64,000 nt of DNA from Scatomonas sp963928055. Its GTDB lineage: Bacteria; Bacillota; Clostridia; Lachnospirales; Lachnospiraceae. Positions 50,331-59,331 of this stretch are shown piece by piece. The stretch is from positions 372,001 through 436,000 of the forward strand of contig CAWVDN010000001.1 of the NCBI GenBank assembly GCA_963928055.1, read 5' to 3'. The translations under genes and the position numbers were made by a program. The notes below the pieces were generated by a model, which was not told the origin of the DNA, ran no database searches, and worked only from the letters and a program-made list of their open reading frames with translations. Numbering within the stretch: position 1 is the first letter of the stretch; each line of letters begins with the position of its first letter.

Positions 50331-50373
50331 TAGCGTCAGTGTAAAATGGGCAATACGCTGTACACTGACGCTA
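50331..50373. repeat. Palindromic intergenic repeat, copy 2
   Basis: Perfect 13-bp inverted repeat TAGCGTCAGTGTA (50331-50343) and TACACTGACGCTA (50361-50373) with a 17-base loop. It covers the 5' end of the GntR transcript. It shares CGTCAGTGTA arms and a central ATTG-containing loop with copy 1 at 14339-14381. Confidence 0.78.
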
Positions 50374-50374
50374 T

Positions 50375-50423
50375 AAACAGTATATAACAGCACCAAACTG
50401 TTGTCAAGTGTTATATACTGTTT
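50375..50423 (-). promoter_or_regulatory. GntR operon promoter within a perfect 15-bp inverted repeat operator
   Basis: Minus strand TTGACA (50402-50407), 17 bases, TATACT (50379-50384). AAACAGTATATAACA at 50375-50389 covers the -10, and its complement TGTTATATACTGTTT at 50409-50423 lies just beyond the -35; the spacer is 19 bases. A plus-strand TTGTCA/TATTCT pair nearby may serve the divergent gene, so one operator may govern both. Confidence 0.75.
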
Positions 50424-50530
50424 ATTCTCATGAATTTTCTCTTGCAAAGAAATGTCTCCGCCTGTATCCTGATAGTAGGATCTCTGGTATCTATGAAAGC
50501 ACAAAAGAACCCGAAAGGAGAAGAACCTCT

Positions 50531-51000
50531 ATGCGATTATTATTTAAACAGCGCTTTTTCTCATGGTTTGACAGCTATGACATCTACGATGAAGAGGAAA
50601 ATACGGTCTATACCGTAAAGGGCAGCTTTCCTGGGGGCACTGCCTGAAGATCTTTGATCCCATGGGAAATGAGATCGGCACTGTCCGGGAAAAAATACTG
50701 ACCTTTCTGCCGAAATTCGAACTGTATCTGGGCGATCAGTACATAGGCTGTATCAGCAAAGAATTCACTTTCTTCAAACCCCGGTACAACATCGACTGCA
50801 ATGGCTGGGAGGTGGAGGGAAACTTTCTGGAATGGGATTACTCCATTGTGGACGCTTCCGGAACTCCCGTGGCTGTTATTTCCAAAGAGATCTTTCACTG
50901 GACAGACACCTACGTGATCGAGGTATACCGGCCGGAGGACGCTCTTTGCGCCCTTATGCTGGCGCTGGCCATTGACGCGGAAAAATGTTCCAGAAATTAA
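50531..51000 (+). pseudogene. LURP-one-related (YxjI-like) protein with a frameshift
   Basis: Beta-barrel LOR family. The ATG at 50531 has AAAGGAG upstream and reads MRLLFKQRFFSWFDSYDIYD, then EEENTVYTVKG, and ends early after SFPGGTA. One base added near 50620-50626 (GGGCAGC) restores the frame: QLSWGHCLKIFDP... to LYLGDQYIGCISKEFTFFKP and on to a stop at 51000, giving 156 residues, the normal size. So the gene is broken by a single-base deletion, or there is a read error. It is divergent from the GntR operon and may share its operator. Confidence 0.72.
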
Positions 51001-51031
51001 GAATGACGGATCCGCTTTCCGCATAGAAAAG

Positions 51032-51065
51032 GGACGCATCCGCTTTTGGACGCGTCCTTCTGTTT
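51032..51065 (+). terminator. Probable terminator after the LURP-one-related gene
   Basis: GGACGC (51032-51037) and GCGTCC (51052-51057) with an internal ATCC/GGA pair, then TTCTGTTTCT. Modest T run; could also serve the convergent Fic gene. Confidence 0.5.
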
Positions 51066-51098
51066 CTGTGATTCTTATTCATCTGTTTTGCAAATGTT

Positions 51099-51890
51099 TT
51101 ATTTCTTTTTTCTGTTTCTCCGGTCTTTGGAAAGTTTCAATGCCAAGCTGCGGACCCTCTCAAAAGATTCCAGTTCGCTTTTTAACAAAACATAGACCAT
51201 TTCCGATAAATCTTCCCGTTTGTCATACCGTCTGAATGCTTCCCGGTACTTTCCGGTAGGCGGGATCGAGACGGGCAGGAACCCGTGATTGATCAGCTGC
51301 TGATTCACGATCATCCTCCCGGTCCTGCCATTCCCATCGGAAAATGGATGGATTCGTTCAAACCGGACATGACTGGCCGCAATTTTTTCAAAAGTCTCTT
51401 TCACCGTCTCCGCCTCGATGTTCGCTTCCCTGATCCAGTTTTTCATATGTGCTGGAACGTCCTCCGGATCCGGCGGGTAGTATACCGCTTCCGACAGATT
51501 TCCAATATACACGGAGTTCTCTCTGTACTCGCTCTGACAGTCGAGCGCTGCGTCGTTTGCCTTCTTGATCCACGCTTCATCAATGGGTGTCTTCGCAAAA
51601 GGAATTAGCATATTCTGGATAGCATGGTAAGCATTTTTTGCATCTGTATATTCGGAATAAGTATGATTCGACTTTACTTCATCATAATCGATTACCGCAA
51701 TCGTTTCTTCCAACGACAGGGTGTTCCCTTCGATTGCATTTGTACTCCATGAAAATCTCTTGGCAAAGTCTTCTGTAAAAGGCTGACAGATCAACGGATT
51801 TTTCATGTGCTGAAAAATTTCGGCTTTTTCTTTTTCAATCTGTAAGATTCTGCTTTCGTTGTCAAATAATGGCATGCTATCTGTCTCCAT
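51099..51890 (-). CDS. Fic/DOC family protein, self-inhibited type
   Basis: 263 residues. The Fic motif is complete, HPFSDGNGRTGR (181-192), so AMP transfer (or related nucleotidyl transfer) to a target Ser/Thr/Tyr is expected. An N-terminal inhibitory segment SWSTNAIEGN (about 48-56), with Thr50 and Glu54-Gly55, matches the (S/T)xxxE(G/N) helix that blocks the ATP site in the class where inhibitor and Fic domain are in one chain. There is no separate antitoxin gene beside it. It stands alone on the minus strand between the LURP-like gene and brnQ, with 150 bases of unremarkable sequence at 51891-52040. Confidence 0.93.
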   Translation of the reverse strand: METDSMPLFDNESRILQIEKEKAEIFQHMKNPLICQPFTEDFAKRFSWSTNAIEGNTLSLEETIAVIDYDEVKSNHTYSEYTDAKNAYHAIQNMLIPFAKTPIDEAWIKKANDAALDCQSEYRENSVYIGNLSEAVYYPPDPEDVPAHMKNWIREANIEAETVKETFEKIAASHVRFERIHPFSDGNGRTGRMIVNQQLINHGFLPVSIPPTGKYREAFRRYDKREDLSEMVYVLLKSELESFERVRSLALKLSKDRRNRKKK

Positions 51891-52040
51891 GCGTAAGCCT
51901 TCTCAACAGGTCGGCAATATTCTACGCTTTTACAAGCACCCCGTCGCCTACGGAAGCTAAACATACAAGTTCATGATATTCTAGCCGTCATGACCGACGA
52001 GCGTCTTAATTTCCTTCTATTATATGTAATGGAAAAGAAA

Positions 52041-53411
52041 TTAGCAAGAGGTTTTACGGCCTTTCAGAAAGGCTGTGTTTTTTCTCTTATACAGCAGCAG
52101 CCCTATGATCAGCCCCACCAGAGCCGGGCAGACCCATCCGAATCCCTGCCGCATCAACGGCAGGATCTCTGCTACCTGATCCAGAAAGCCATTCAGATGC
52201 AGGAAATTTCTGGTCCCCTCCGGCAGGGCACGGAGCAGATCCAGCACGGCGGCCGCGGAGGTAAAGCCTATGGTCCAGCGAAGGACCGTTGGGTCATTGT
52301 GGAAAAACTTCCCGCACAGGGTCAGGAGGATCAATACGATGGCCAGGGGATACAGGAACATCAGCACCGGCATGGAATAGGCGATAATGGCGTCCAGACC
52401 CAGGTTTGCGATCAAAAAGGAAAGCGCGCAGAAAGCCACAGCCCAGAATCCATAGGAGGGACCTTTGGGAAAGATCCTCACAAAGGTCTCCCCGCAGCTG
52501 GTGATCAGACCCACCGCCGTTTTCAGGCAGGCCACCGTCACCGTTCCCGCCAGGATCAGGGCTCCCGCCCTGCCGAAGTAATGCTCCGCGATCTGTGCCA
52601 AAACCTCTCCTCCGTTGCTGGAGGCTTCAAAAATCCCCCGGCTCTGGGCGCCGATCAGGGTCACCAGCACATAGATCAGGGCCATGAGCAGGGAGCTGAA
52701 GATCCCGGCCCGCACCGTCTGTTTGGCTACTTCTCCCGGTTCCTTTACCCCGAGATTCCGGATCGCGTTGACCACGATGATGCCGAAAGCCAGGCCTGCC
52801 AGGGCATCCATGGTATTATAGCCCTCCAGGAGGCCGGTGGAAAACGCCGCGTTTTCATAGGCGCCTGCAGGCGCAAGGTCCATGGGATTCCCCATAGGGC
52901 TTATGAGCGCCCGGATCACCAGAATGCCCAGCAGGCACAGGAACAGAGGATTCAGGATCTTCCCGATCCAGGTCAGGATCTGTCCGGGCCGCAGGGAAAA
53001 AAACAGGACCGCCGCGAAAAATGCCAGGGAAAAAACAGCCAGGACCAGAGTCTGGTCCGCTTCCGGCAGGATCCGCTGGATCCCCACGGTATAGGAAACC
53101 GTGGCGCATCTGGGAATGGCGAAAAACGGGCCGATGGTCAGATAAAGGGCCAGTGTAAAAAACAGCCCGTATTTTCTTCCCACACCTGCGGACAATTCCA
53201 GAAGGCCCTCTTTTCGGCTGACGCCAAGGGCGGCCACTCCCAGAAGGGGCAGGCCCACCCCGGTTATGAGAAATCCGGCGGAAGCCGTCCACATATGGCT
53301 GCCGGAAAGCTGTCCCATAGAGGCGGGAAAGATAGATTCGCCCGCCCCGAAAAACATACCGAACAGCATACTGGCTACAAACAGTGTTTCTTTTAAACTT
53401 AATTTTTTCAT
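52041..53411 (-). CDS. brnQ: Branched-chain amino acid transport system II carrier protein
   Basis: Na+-coupled uptake of leucine, isoleucine and valine. 456 residues with about twelve membrane helices; the family start KETLFVASMLFGMFFGAGES (about 6-25) and IPRCATVSYTVG are present. The ATG at 53411 is 10 bases after the kinase stop, with AGGAAT as a weak ribosome site, so it is probably read with the two-component genes. Its link to this signal pair or to B12 synthesis is not evident from sequence. Confidence 0.94.
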   Translation of the reverse strand: MKKLSLKETLFVASMLFGMFFGAGESIFPASMGQLSGSHMWTASAGFLITGVGLPLLGVAALGVSRKEGLLELSAGVGRKYGLFFTLALYLTIGPFFAIPRCATVSYTVGIQRILPEADQTLVLAVFSLAFFAAVLFFSLRPGQILTWIGKILNPLFLCLLGILVIRALISPMGNPMDLAPAGAYENAAFSTGLLEGYNTMDALAGLAFGIIVVNAIRNLGVKEPGEVAKQTVRAGIFSSLLMALIYVLVTLIGAQSRGIFEASSNGGEVLAQIAEHYFGRAGALILAGTVTVACLKTAVGLITSCGETFVRIFPKGPSYGFWAVAFCALSFLIANLGLDAIIAYSMPVLMFLYPLAIVLILLTLCGKFFHNDPTVLRWTIGFTSAAAVLDLLRALPEGTRNFLHLNGFLDQVAEILPLMRQGFGWVCPALVGLIIGLLLYKRKNTAFLKGRKTSC

Positions 53412-53421
53412 GGCTTCATTC

Positions 53422-54411
53422 CTATTCCGTTTCCAGTTTTTTCCTGCCAAGCTCCAGCCGGATCACCGTACCCTTCTCCGGATCCGACGCCGCCCGGATC
53501 CCGTGTCCCAGGTTTTCGCAGATCCTCCGGCAGAGATACAGGCCCAGACCGCTGGCTTTTTTATCCTTCCGTCCGTTATATCCCGTATATCCCTTCTCAA
53601 AGATCCGGGGAAGATCCTCCGGAGCGATGCCGATGCCCGTATCCCGGATGGCTAAAAGTCCGGGATCTTCCATGGAGATCGTCACGGTTCCGCCCTTCTT
53701 TGTATATTTCAGAGCGTTGGAGATCACCTGTTCCAGAACAAAAAGCAGCCACTTTTCATCGGTGAGCACCCGGAACTCTGTGGGTTTATAGTCCAGGCGG
53801 ATCCGCCTGCGGATGAATTGGGTGGAAAACCGGCGGACCGCCTGCCGCAGAATGGAATCCAGGTCATATTCCTGCAGCACGTAATCTGTATCCTCCCCTT
53901 CCAGCCGCAGCACGGCCAGAGCCATCTCCACATACTGCTCGATCCGCAGGACTTCCTCCTGGATCTCCCGGCTTTCTTCCGTATCCTCCCCGGAAAGCTT
54001 CAGACGCATGGCCGCGATGGGGGTCTTGATCTGATGGGCCCAGATCGTATAGGCATCCGTCAGATCCGAATACCGTTCCCGATACTGTTCCTCCAGATCC
54101 CTTCTCTCTTCCAGAAGGATACGGATCAGCCGCTGGTACTCTTCTTCCGGCAGTCCTTCCGGCTCCGGCAGATCCATGTCCGCGCCGGAAAATCCCCGGA
54201 TCTGCTGAAGCTGCCGGCATTTTCTCCGAAACCGCAGATATCCCGAAAAAAACAGCAGCACGCCTGCCGTTCCCGTCAGGGCTGTGCCGTAGGCCACAGC
54301 CCCCAAAGGCAGCTGATAGAGCGCGAAAAGGATAAAAAAGACAGCACAGAATACTGCCCACAGACAGGCAGTTCCTCTGTGCTGTTTCAGATACGCTATC
54401 AGAAAGCCCAT
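53422..54411 (-). CDS. Intramembrane-sensing type histidine kinase
   Basis: 329 residues. Two membrane helices (about 15-35 and 38-58) with almost no outside loop, as in BceS/GraS kinases that sense through a partner ABC transporter. Phospho-acceptor His126 in TIWAHQIKTPI, then N box ISNALKY, G1 DTGIGI, F box PRIFEKGYTG and G2 SGLGLYL. It overlaps nothing but follows the response regulator by 12 bases. A BceAB-type transporter is encoded 13 kb away (38766-41572) and is a possible partner. Confidence 0.92.
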   Translation of the reverse strand: MGFLIAYLKQHRGTACLWAVFCAVFFILFALYQLPLGAVAYGTALTGTAGVLLFFSGYLRFRRKCRQLQQIRGFSGADMDLPEPEGLPEEEYQRLIRILLEERRDLEEQYRERYSDLTDAYTIWAHQIKTPIAAMRLKLSGEDTEESREIQEEVLRIEQYVEMALAVLRLEGEDTDYVLQEYDLDSILRQAVRRFSTQFIRRRIRLDYKPTEFRVLTDEKWLLFVLEQVISNALKYTKKGGTVTISMEDPGLLAIRDTGIGIAPEDLPRIFEKGYTGYNGRKDKKASGLGLYLCRRICENLGHGIRAASDPEKGTVIRLELGRKKLETE

Positions 54412-54423
54412 TTCCTTCCTCCG

Positions 54424-55107
54424 CTACTCGATGAGATAGCCCATGCCGATCTTCGTAGTGATAAACCCCGTAAGGCCTGCTCCGTCCAGTTTTTTCCGCA
54501 GCCGGTTTACATTGACGCTGAGGGTATTTTCGTCCACATAGCTGTCTGTCTCCCACAGGCGCTCCATCAGCCGCTCCCGGCTTACCACCTTGCCTCGGCT
54601 CTCCAGCAGGGTCCGCAGGATCCGGTACTCATTTTTGGTAAGCTCGATCACCTGATCTTGATACCGCAGGGTGGCGTCCCCGGTGTTCAGCACCGCTCCC
54701 TTGTGCTCCAGAAGGTCTGTCTGGATTCCGTAATCATAGGTCCGACGCAGCAGGGCCTGGATCCTGGCCACCAGGATCCCCATCTCGAAGGGCTTGGCCA
54801 CGAAATCATCCGCTCCCTGATTCACCGCTGTGATAATGTTCATATTGTCCGAAGCCGAGGAGAGAAAGATCACCGGAACCCGGGAGATCTTCCGGATCTC
54901 CCCGCACCAGTAATAGCCGTTGTAAAAAGGAAGCATCAGATCCAGCACCACAAGGTGAGGCTGAAAGGCGCTGAACTCTTCCGTGATCTTCCGGAAATCC
55001 TCCGGGCGCCGCGCTTCAAATCCCCAGGCGGACAGCTGTTTCTGGATCTCCCCGGCGATCCCCGGGTCATCCTCCACCAGAAAGATCCGATACTGCTTAT
55101 CGCTCAT
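54424..55107 (-). CDS. OmpR-family response regulator (BceR-like)
   Basis: 227 residues: receiver domain with Asp56 in VVLDLMLPFYNG as phospho-site, acidic pair VEDD (11-14), Lys in AKPFEM, and a C-terminal winged helix with TKNEYRILRTLLESRGK and VNRLRKKL. Its start codon lies inside the last codons of cbiC (11-base overlap) and no ribosome site of its own is clear, so it depends on translation of the cobalamin operon. Confidence 0.93.
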   Translation of the reverse strand: MSDKQYRIFLVEDDPGIAGEIQKQLSAWGFEARRPEDFRKITEEFSAFQPHLVVLDLMLPFYNGYYWCGEIRKISRVPVIFLSSASDNMNIITAVNQGADDFVAKPFEMGILVARIQALLRRTYDYGIQTDLLEHKGAVLNTGDATLRYQDQVIELTKNEYRILRTLLESRGKVVSRERLMERLWETDSYVDENTLSVNVNRLRKKLDGAGLTGFITTKIGMGYLIE

Positions 55108-55735
55108 TGTTGATCATATACAGCAGCGCGTTGACGATACAGGCCGCGATATTGCTGCCGCCCTTTCTGCCCCTGGCCACGATACAGGGAATATCCGTGC
55201 TCATGATCAGCTCTTTCGACTGCACTACGTTGACAAATCCCACAGGGGCTCCGATGATCAGCTCCGGCCGGAAGCCCTCCCGGATCAGTTCATACAGGCG
55301 CACCAGAGCGGTGGGCGCGTTGCCGATGGCAAAGATCAGGCTGGTATCCAGCTTGGCCGCCTTGCCCATACTTACAGAAGCTCTGGTCGTTCCAAGCTCT
55401 TTTGCCTTTTCCGCCACATCCTCATCGGACATAAAACAGTACACCTCTCCGCCGTACCGGGCCAGAGATTTTTTGTTGATCCCCGCTTTGGCCATCTGGG
55501 TATCCGTGACGATACAGGCTCCGTTCCGGATGGCTTTTAACGCTTTCTCCACAACTCCTTCCGAGAAATACAGATTCTCGGCGTAGTCAAAGTCGGCGCT
55601 GGTATGGATGCATCGCTTTACGATCAGCTCTGTGCCGGGGAGCAGCTTTTTGTCTCCCAGTTCCTCCGTAATGATCTCAAAACTGCGCTTCTCGATTTCC
55701 ATGGGTTTTACATTTTCCAATTCCACGTGATTCAT
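55097..55735 (-). CDS. cbiC: Cobalt-precorrin-8 methylmutase
   Basis: Moves the C11 methyl to C12, making cobyrinic acid. 212 residues; the catalytic histidine is His44 in VKRCIHTSADFDY; IVTDTQMAKAGI and GAPVGFVNVVQSKE are family motifs. It is 5 bases after cbiP and its end is coupled to the response regulator. Confidence 0.96.
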   Translation of the reverse strand: MNHVELENVKPMEIEKRSFEIITEELGDKKLLPGTELIVKRCIHTSADFDYAENLYFSEGVVEKALKAIRNGACIVTDTQMAKAGINKKSLARYGGEVYCFMSDEDVAEKAKELGTTRASVSMGKAAKLDTSLIFAIGNAPTALVRLYELIREGFRPELIIGAPVGFVNVVQSKELIMSTDIPCIVARGRKGGSNIAACIVNALLYMINNER

Positions 55736-55740
55736 GTCTC

Positions 55741-57258
55741 TTATACCCCCTGTTCCAGAATATTGTAGATCTGCCGCATATCCAGGTGTTCCCGCAGGGC
55801 CGCCGCCAGAATATCGTACTGGGTCTCCTTGAAGGTCTGATAGTCCACTCCCGTCATCTCCGAAGTATCGATGCCCTTGGCTTTTCCCAGGGCTTCCACG
55901 ATCTTCTCCGCCACCTGTTCTTTGTCAAAGATACTGTGGACATAGGATCCGTAGACATTGCCCTTCTGGTTTCCGTCCAGCTTCACCTCCCCGGAATCCA
56001 GGTTGGTGTCGGAGATCCGGGTAAAGGGAGACGCCCCCTCCAGAGCGGTGCTGACTCCCATATGGATCTCATACCCTTCCAGAGCCGTTCCCGTCAGGCC
56101 GGAAAGGATCCCCTGGACCTGGCCGAACACGCCTTCTACCCGGGTGCGGGTCTTATTGCCTGCAAAGACCGTATCCATGGGCAGAAGTCCCATGCCCTGG
56201 ATGCTGCCGCCGCTCTCCACGCCCATGGGATCGCTTAAGGTATTGCCCAGCATCTGGTAGCCGCCGCAGACTCCGAAGACCACGGTTCCCCTGGAGGCCT
56301 TTTTCAGGATCTCCGCCTCCAGGCCGTTCTGGCGCATCCACAGCAGATCCTCCATGGTATTTTTGGTCCCGGGAAGAATGATCATATCCGGATCTTTCAG
56401 TTCGGAAACCCTCTGGACATACCGCAGGGAAACGCCGGGCATGCTCTCAAAGGGATTAAAATCCGTAAAGTTGGAGATCCTAGGCAGACGGATCACCGCG
56501 ATGTCAATGAGCCCTACCTCCTGCTTTCCGCTGAAACGCTCCGTCAGGCTGTCCTCATCCTCCACTTCGATGTTCAGGTAAGGAGCCACTCCCACTACGG
56601 GGATCCCGGCTTTTTCTTCCAGCATCTCCACACCGGGATCCAGAATGGTCTTGTCTCCCCGGAACTTGTTGATGATCAGGCCTTTCACCATGGCTCTCTC
56701 ATCCGGCTCCAGCAGTTCCACCGTGCCGATGAGCTGCGCGAAGACACCGCCCCGGTCAATGTCACCCACCAGGAGCACCGGCGCCTGGGCGATCTTGGCC
56801 ATCCCCATGTTCACAAAGGCGTCATCCTCCTTGAGGTTGATCTCCGCCGGGCTTCCCGCCCCCTCGATGACGATGATATCGTTCTCCGCCGCCAGGGTCT
56901 CATAGGCTTTTTTCACCGCCGGGATCAGATTTTTTTTGTAGGCGAAGTAGGCCCGGGCGTCCATGTTGCCCAGGACCTCGCCGTTTACGATGACCTGGGA
57001 GCCCGTATCGTTGGTAGGCTTCAGAAGGATGGGATTCATCAGCACAGAGGGGGCGATCCCCGCCGCCTCCGCCTGCATGACCTGGGCCCGTCCCATCTCC
57101 AGCCCTTCCCGGGTAATAAATGAATTCAGGGCCATGTTCTGTGCCTTAAAAGGGGCCACCCGATAGCCGTCCTGTTTGAAAATCCGGCACAGTCCCGCCG
57201 CCAGCAGGCTTTTTCCCGCGTTGGACATGGTCCCCTGCACCATTATCGCTTTTGCCAT
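55741..57258 (-). CDS. cbiP: Cobyric acid synthase
   Basis: Amidates the b, d, e and g side chains using glutamine and ATP. 505 residues: N-terminal P-loop synthetase domain (AIMVQGTMSNAGKS), then a class I glutamine amidotransferase-like domain with the nucleophile in FGVCGGYQMLG (about residue 330) and the late HSIFD region. Start at 57258 has AGGAGG upstream. It follows the cobD-like gene by 17 bases. CobQ/CbiP family; CbiP by context. Confidence 0.95.
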   Translation of the reverse strand: MAKAIMVQGTMSNAGKSLLAAGLCRIFKQDGYRVAPFKAQNMALNSFITREGLEMGRAQVMQAEAAGIAPSVLMNPILLKPTNDTGSQVIVNGEVLGNMDARAYFAYKKNLIPAVKKAYETLAAENDIIVIEGAGSPAEINLKEDDAFVNMGMAKIAQAPVLLVGDIDRGGVFAQLIGTVELLEPDERAMVKGLIINKFRGDKTILDPGVEMLEEKAGIPVVGVAPYLNIEVEDEDSLTERFSGKQEVGLIDIAVIRLPRISNFTDFNPFESMPGVSLRYVQRVSELKDPDMIILPGTKNTMEDLLWMRQNGLEAEILKKASRGTVVFGVCGGYQMLGNTLSDPMGVESGGSIQGMGLLPMDTVFAGNKTRTRVEGVFGQVQGILSGLTGTALEGYEIHMGVSTALEGASPFTRISDTNLDSGEVKLDGNQKGNVYGSYVHSIFDKEQVAEKIVEALGKAKGIDTSEMTGVDYQTFKETQYDILAAALREHLDMRQIYNILEQGV

Positions 57259-57275
57259 CTGTCTCTCCTCCTGTA

Positions 57276-58304
57276 TCACGCCAAAGCTTCCAGAAGCTTC
57301 AGGTTCTCTTCATGGGTCTTTATCGCCGCCCGGTAATACCCCGGTCCCAGTCCCCGGTAATTTCCGCAGTCCCGGATCAGGACTCCCCGGTTCAGGGCTT
57401 TTTCCACCAGTCCTTTCGGCCCTTTAAAAAATAGATAGTTGGCTCTGGAATCGTACACCTGAAATCCAAGCTCCTCCAGCCGCTTCCGCAGGAACTGGCG
57501 CTCCGTCCGTACGATCTCCCTGGCCCTCTCCACGTAATCTTCCTCCCCCAGGGCCGCCACGCCGGCGGCCTGGGCGGGAATGGACACGTTCCAGGGCTGC
57601 ACGCAGTCCCGCATGGCCTCCAGCAGACGAAGGTCGGAACAGATCCCGTAGCCCAGACGGATCCCCGCCATGGCATACCGTTTGGTAAAGGCCTTCAGCA
57701 GAAACAGCTTTTCATGATCCTTCAGGGCCGCTTTCAGAGTGTGCCGCTCCGGCTCCTCGATAAAATCCTGGAAGCACTCGTCCACCGCCAGAAAGGTATC
57801 GGTCCGGCGGCACCGCTCCAGGATCCGGCCCATAAGCTCCGGTTCAATAAGGGTGCCGGTGGGATTGTTGGGATTGCAGAGCATGAGAAACTCTGTCCCG
57901 GGAGTGATGGCCTCCAGGATCCTCTCCGTCACCCGGAATCCCTCCTCCTCCTTCAGCTCGAAATAGGAAATTTCTGTCCCTGCCAGACGGAGGGCCTGCT
58001 CGTACTCCGCGAAGGTAGGGGCCGGGAGCAGGGCCCGCCGGGGCCGCAGAGCCAGGGCCAGCATAAAGATCACCTCCGCCGCTCCGTTCCCGCAGACCAG
58101 ATAGTCCTCCGGAACCTGCTCGTAAGCGGACAGTCTCTGCCGCAGGGCCTCCATGCGGATGTCCGGATAATTGTGGATCTCCCGCAGGCTTTCCGCCGCC
58201 GCCCGGATCACTGCCTCCGGCGTGCCCAGAGGGTTCATGTTGGCGGAAAAGTCCAGGGCGTTTTTGTGGCGGTAGACATCTCCGCCGTGTATTTTGTCCT
58301 TCAT
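57276..58304 (-). CDS. cobD: Threonine-phosphate decarboxylase (CobD-like)
   Basis: PLP enzyme that makes (R)-1-aminopropan-2-ol phosphate, the linker for the nucleotide loop, from threonine phosphate. 342 residues, histidinol-phosphate aminotransferase fold. It starts HGGDVYRHKNALDFSANMNP as CobD does, with the PLP lysine in LLKAFTKRYAMAG (about 213) and NPNNPTG. HisC relatives lack the N-terminal HGG start; context in the cbi operon settles it. Confidence 0.92.
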   Translation of the reverse strand: MKDKIHGGDVYRHKNALDFSANMNPLGTPEAVIRAAAESLREIHNYPDIRMEALRQRLSAYEQVPEDYLVCGNGAAEVIFMLALALRPRRALLPAPTFAEYEQALRLAGTEISYFELKEEEGFRVTERILEAITPGTEFLMLCNPNNPTGTLIEPELMGRILERCRRTDTFLAVDECFQDFIEEPERHTLKAALKDHEKLFLLKAFTKRYAMAGIRLGYGICSDLRLLEAMRDCVQPWNVSIPAQAAGVAALGEEDYVERAREIVRTERQFLRKRLEELGFQVYDSRANYLFFKGPKGLVEKALNRGVLIRDCGNYRGLGPGYYRAAIKTHEENLKLLEALA

Positions 58305-58338
58305 GTTCTATCTCCTTGTTCCGGCTTTTTGTGCTTTC

Positions 58339-59331
58339 TCAGATCAGCGGCCGGAAATTCCAGTACAGAGCCAGACAGGCCAGCCGCAGAGCTGCTGCCA
58401 GGATCAGTGTCAGAATGGCGGTGGCGTACATGAGCCGGTTGGCTCTTTGGATGTCCTCCGGCTCCACCGGCCGGATAGGGTCTCCCAGGGTAGGCTTTTT
58501 GTGGAGTTTCCCGAAATACCAGGCGTCCCCCGCCAGCTGGATATCCAGAGCGCCCGCCGCTGCCGCCTCCGTGTGGGCGGAATTGGGACTGGCATGTTTT
58601 TTCCGGTCCCTGCGGTACATGTTCAGAGCATTCTTTCCGTCCATGCCGCAGAGATATGCCCCGGCGATCATCAGAAGGCCAGCCAGCCGGGCGGGAAGAA
58701 AGTTCACCACATCGTCCAGCCGGGCGGCAAAGGTTCCGAAGTACCGGTATCGGTCATTTTTGTACCCCACCATGGAATCCATGGTATTGATGGATTTATA
58801 GAAAAAACCGGCCGGAGCTCCTCCGATCATCAGGAACAGCAGCGGGGCGATGACTCCGTCCGAGGCATTCTCCGCCACAGTCTCCACCGCCGCCTTGGTG
58901 ACCCCCTGAAAACTCAGGTTCCGGGTGTCCCTTCCCACGATCATGGAGACGGCATAGCGGGATCTTTCCAGATCCCCGGATCTCACCGCCTGGTAGACCC
59001 GCATGCTTTCCACCTTCAAGGCCTTTGTGGCCAGCAGCTGGTAGCACCAGAAGGTTTCCAGGGCAAAGCCGGCCCAGACCTGGAGGCTGTACAGAAAATG
59101 CAGCAAAAGCAGGGGCGCCGCCGTGCTGATGCCGGTGACAAACAGTACCAGAAAAACCCCAGCGGCTCTCTCCCCGGTTTTTGTTTTGGGAAACAGGCTC
59201 CGCAGAAGTTTTTCAAAGCATTCGATCAGTTTTCCGATGATCCTCACGGGATGGTACAGCCACACGGGATCACCCAAGAGCAGATCCAGCAGAAATCCCA
59301 GGATCACTGCCGGCAGAATATAGTCTAACAT
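58339..59331 (-). CDS. cbiB: Adenosylcobinamide-phosphate synthase CbiB
   Basis: Membrane enzyme that joins aminopropanol phosphate to cobyric acid. 330 residues, several membrane helices; LLDLLLGDPVWLYHPVR (about 12-28) and AETVAENASDGVIAPLLF are diagnostic, as is GDAWYFGKLHKKPTLGD. Start at 59331 has GGGAGG 6 bases upstream. Overlaps cbiA by 7 bases; 34 bases before cobD. Confidence 0.96.
   Translation of the reverse strand: MLDYILPAVILGFLLDLLLGDPVWLYHPVRIIGKLIECFEKLLRSLFPKTKTGERAAGVFLVLFVTGISTAAPLLLLHFLYSLQVWAGFALETFWCYQLLATKALKVESMRVYQAVRSGDLERSRYAVSMIVGRDTRNLSFQGVTKAAVETVAENASDGVIAPLLFLMIGGAPAGFFYKSINTMDSMVGYKNDRYRYFGTFAARLDDVVNFLPARLAGLLMIAGAYLCGMDGKNALNMYRRDRKKHASPNSAHTEAAAAGALDIQLAGDAWYFGKLHKKPTLGDPIRPVEPEDIQRANRLMYATAILTLILAAALRLACLALYWNFRPLI

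Noticed and set aside
51891..52040. Possible RNA gene or terminator between the Fic gene and brnQ
   Set aside because: Only a weak GTCATGAC-centred palindrome is present and no promoter, so nothing is supported.
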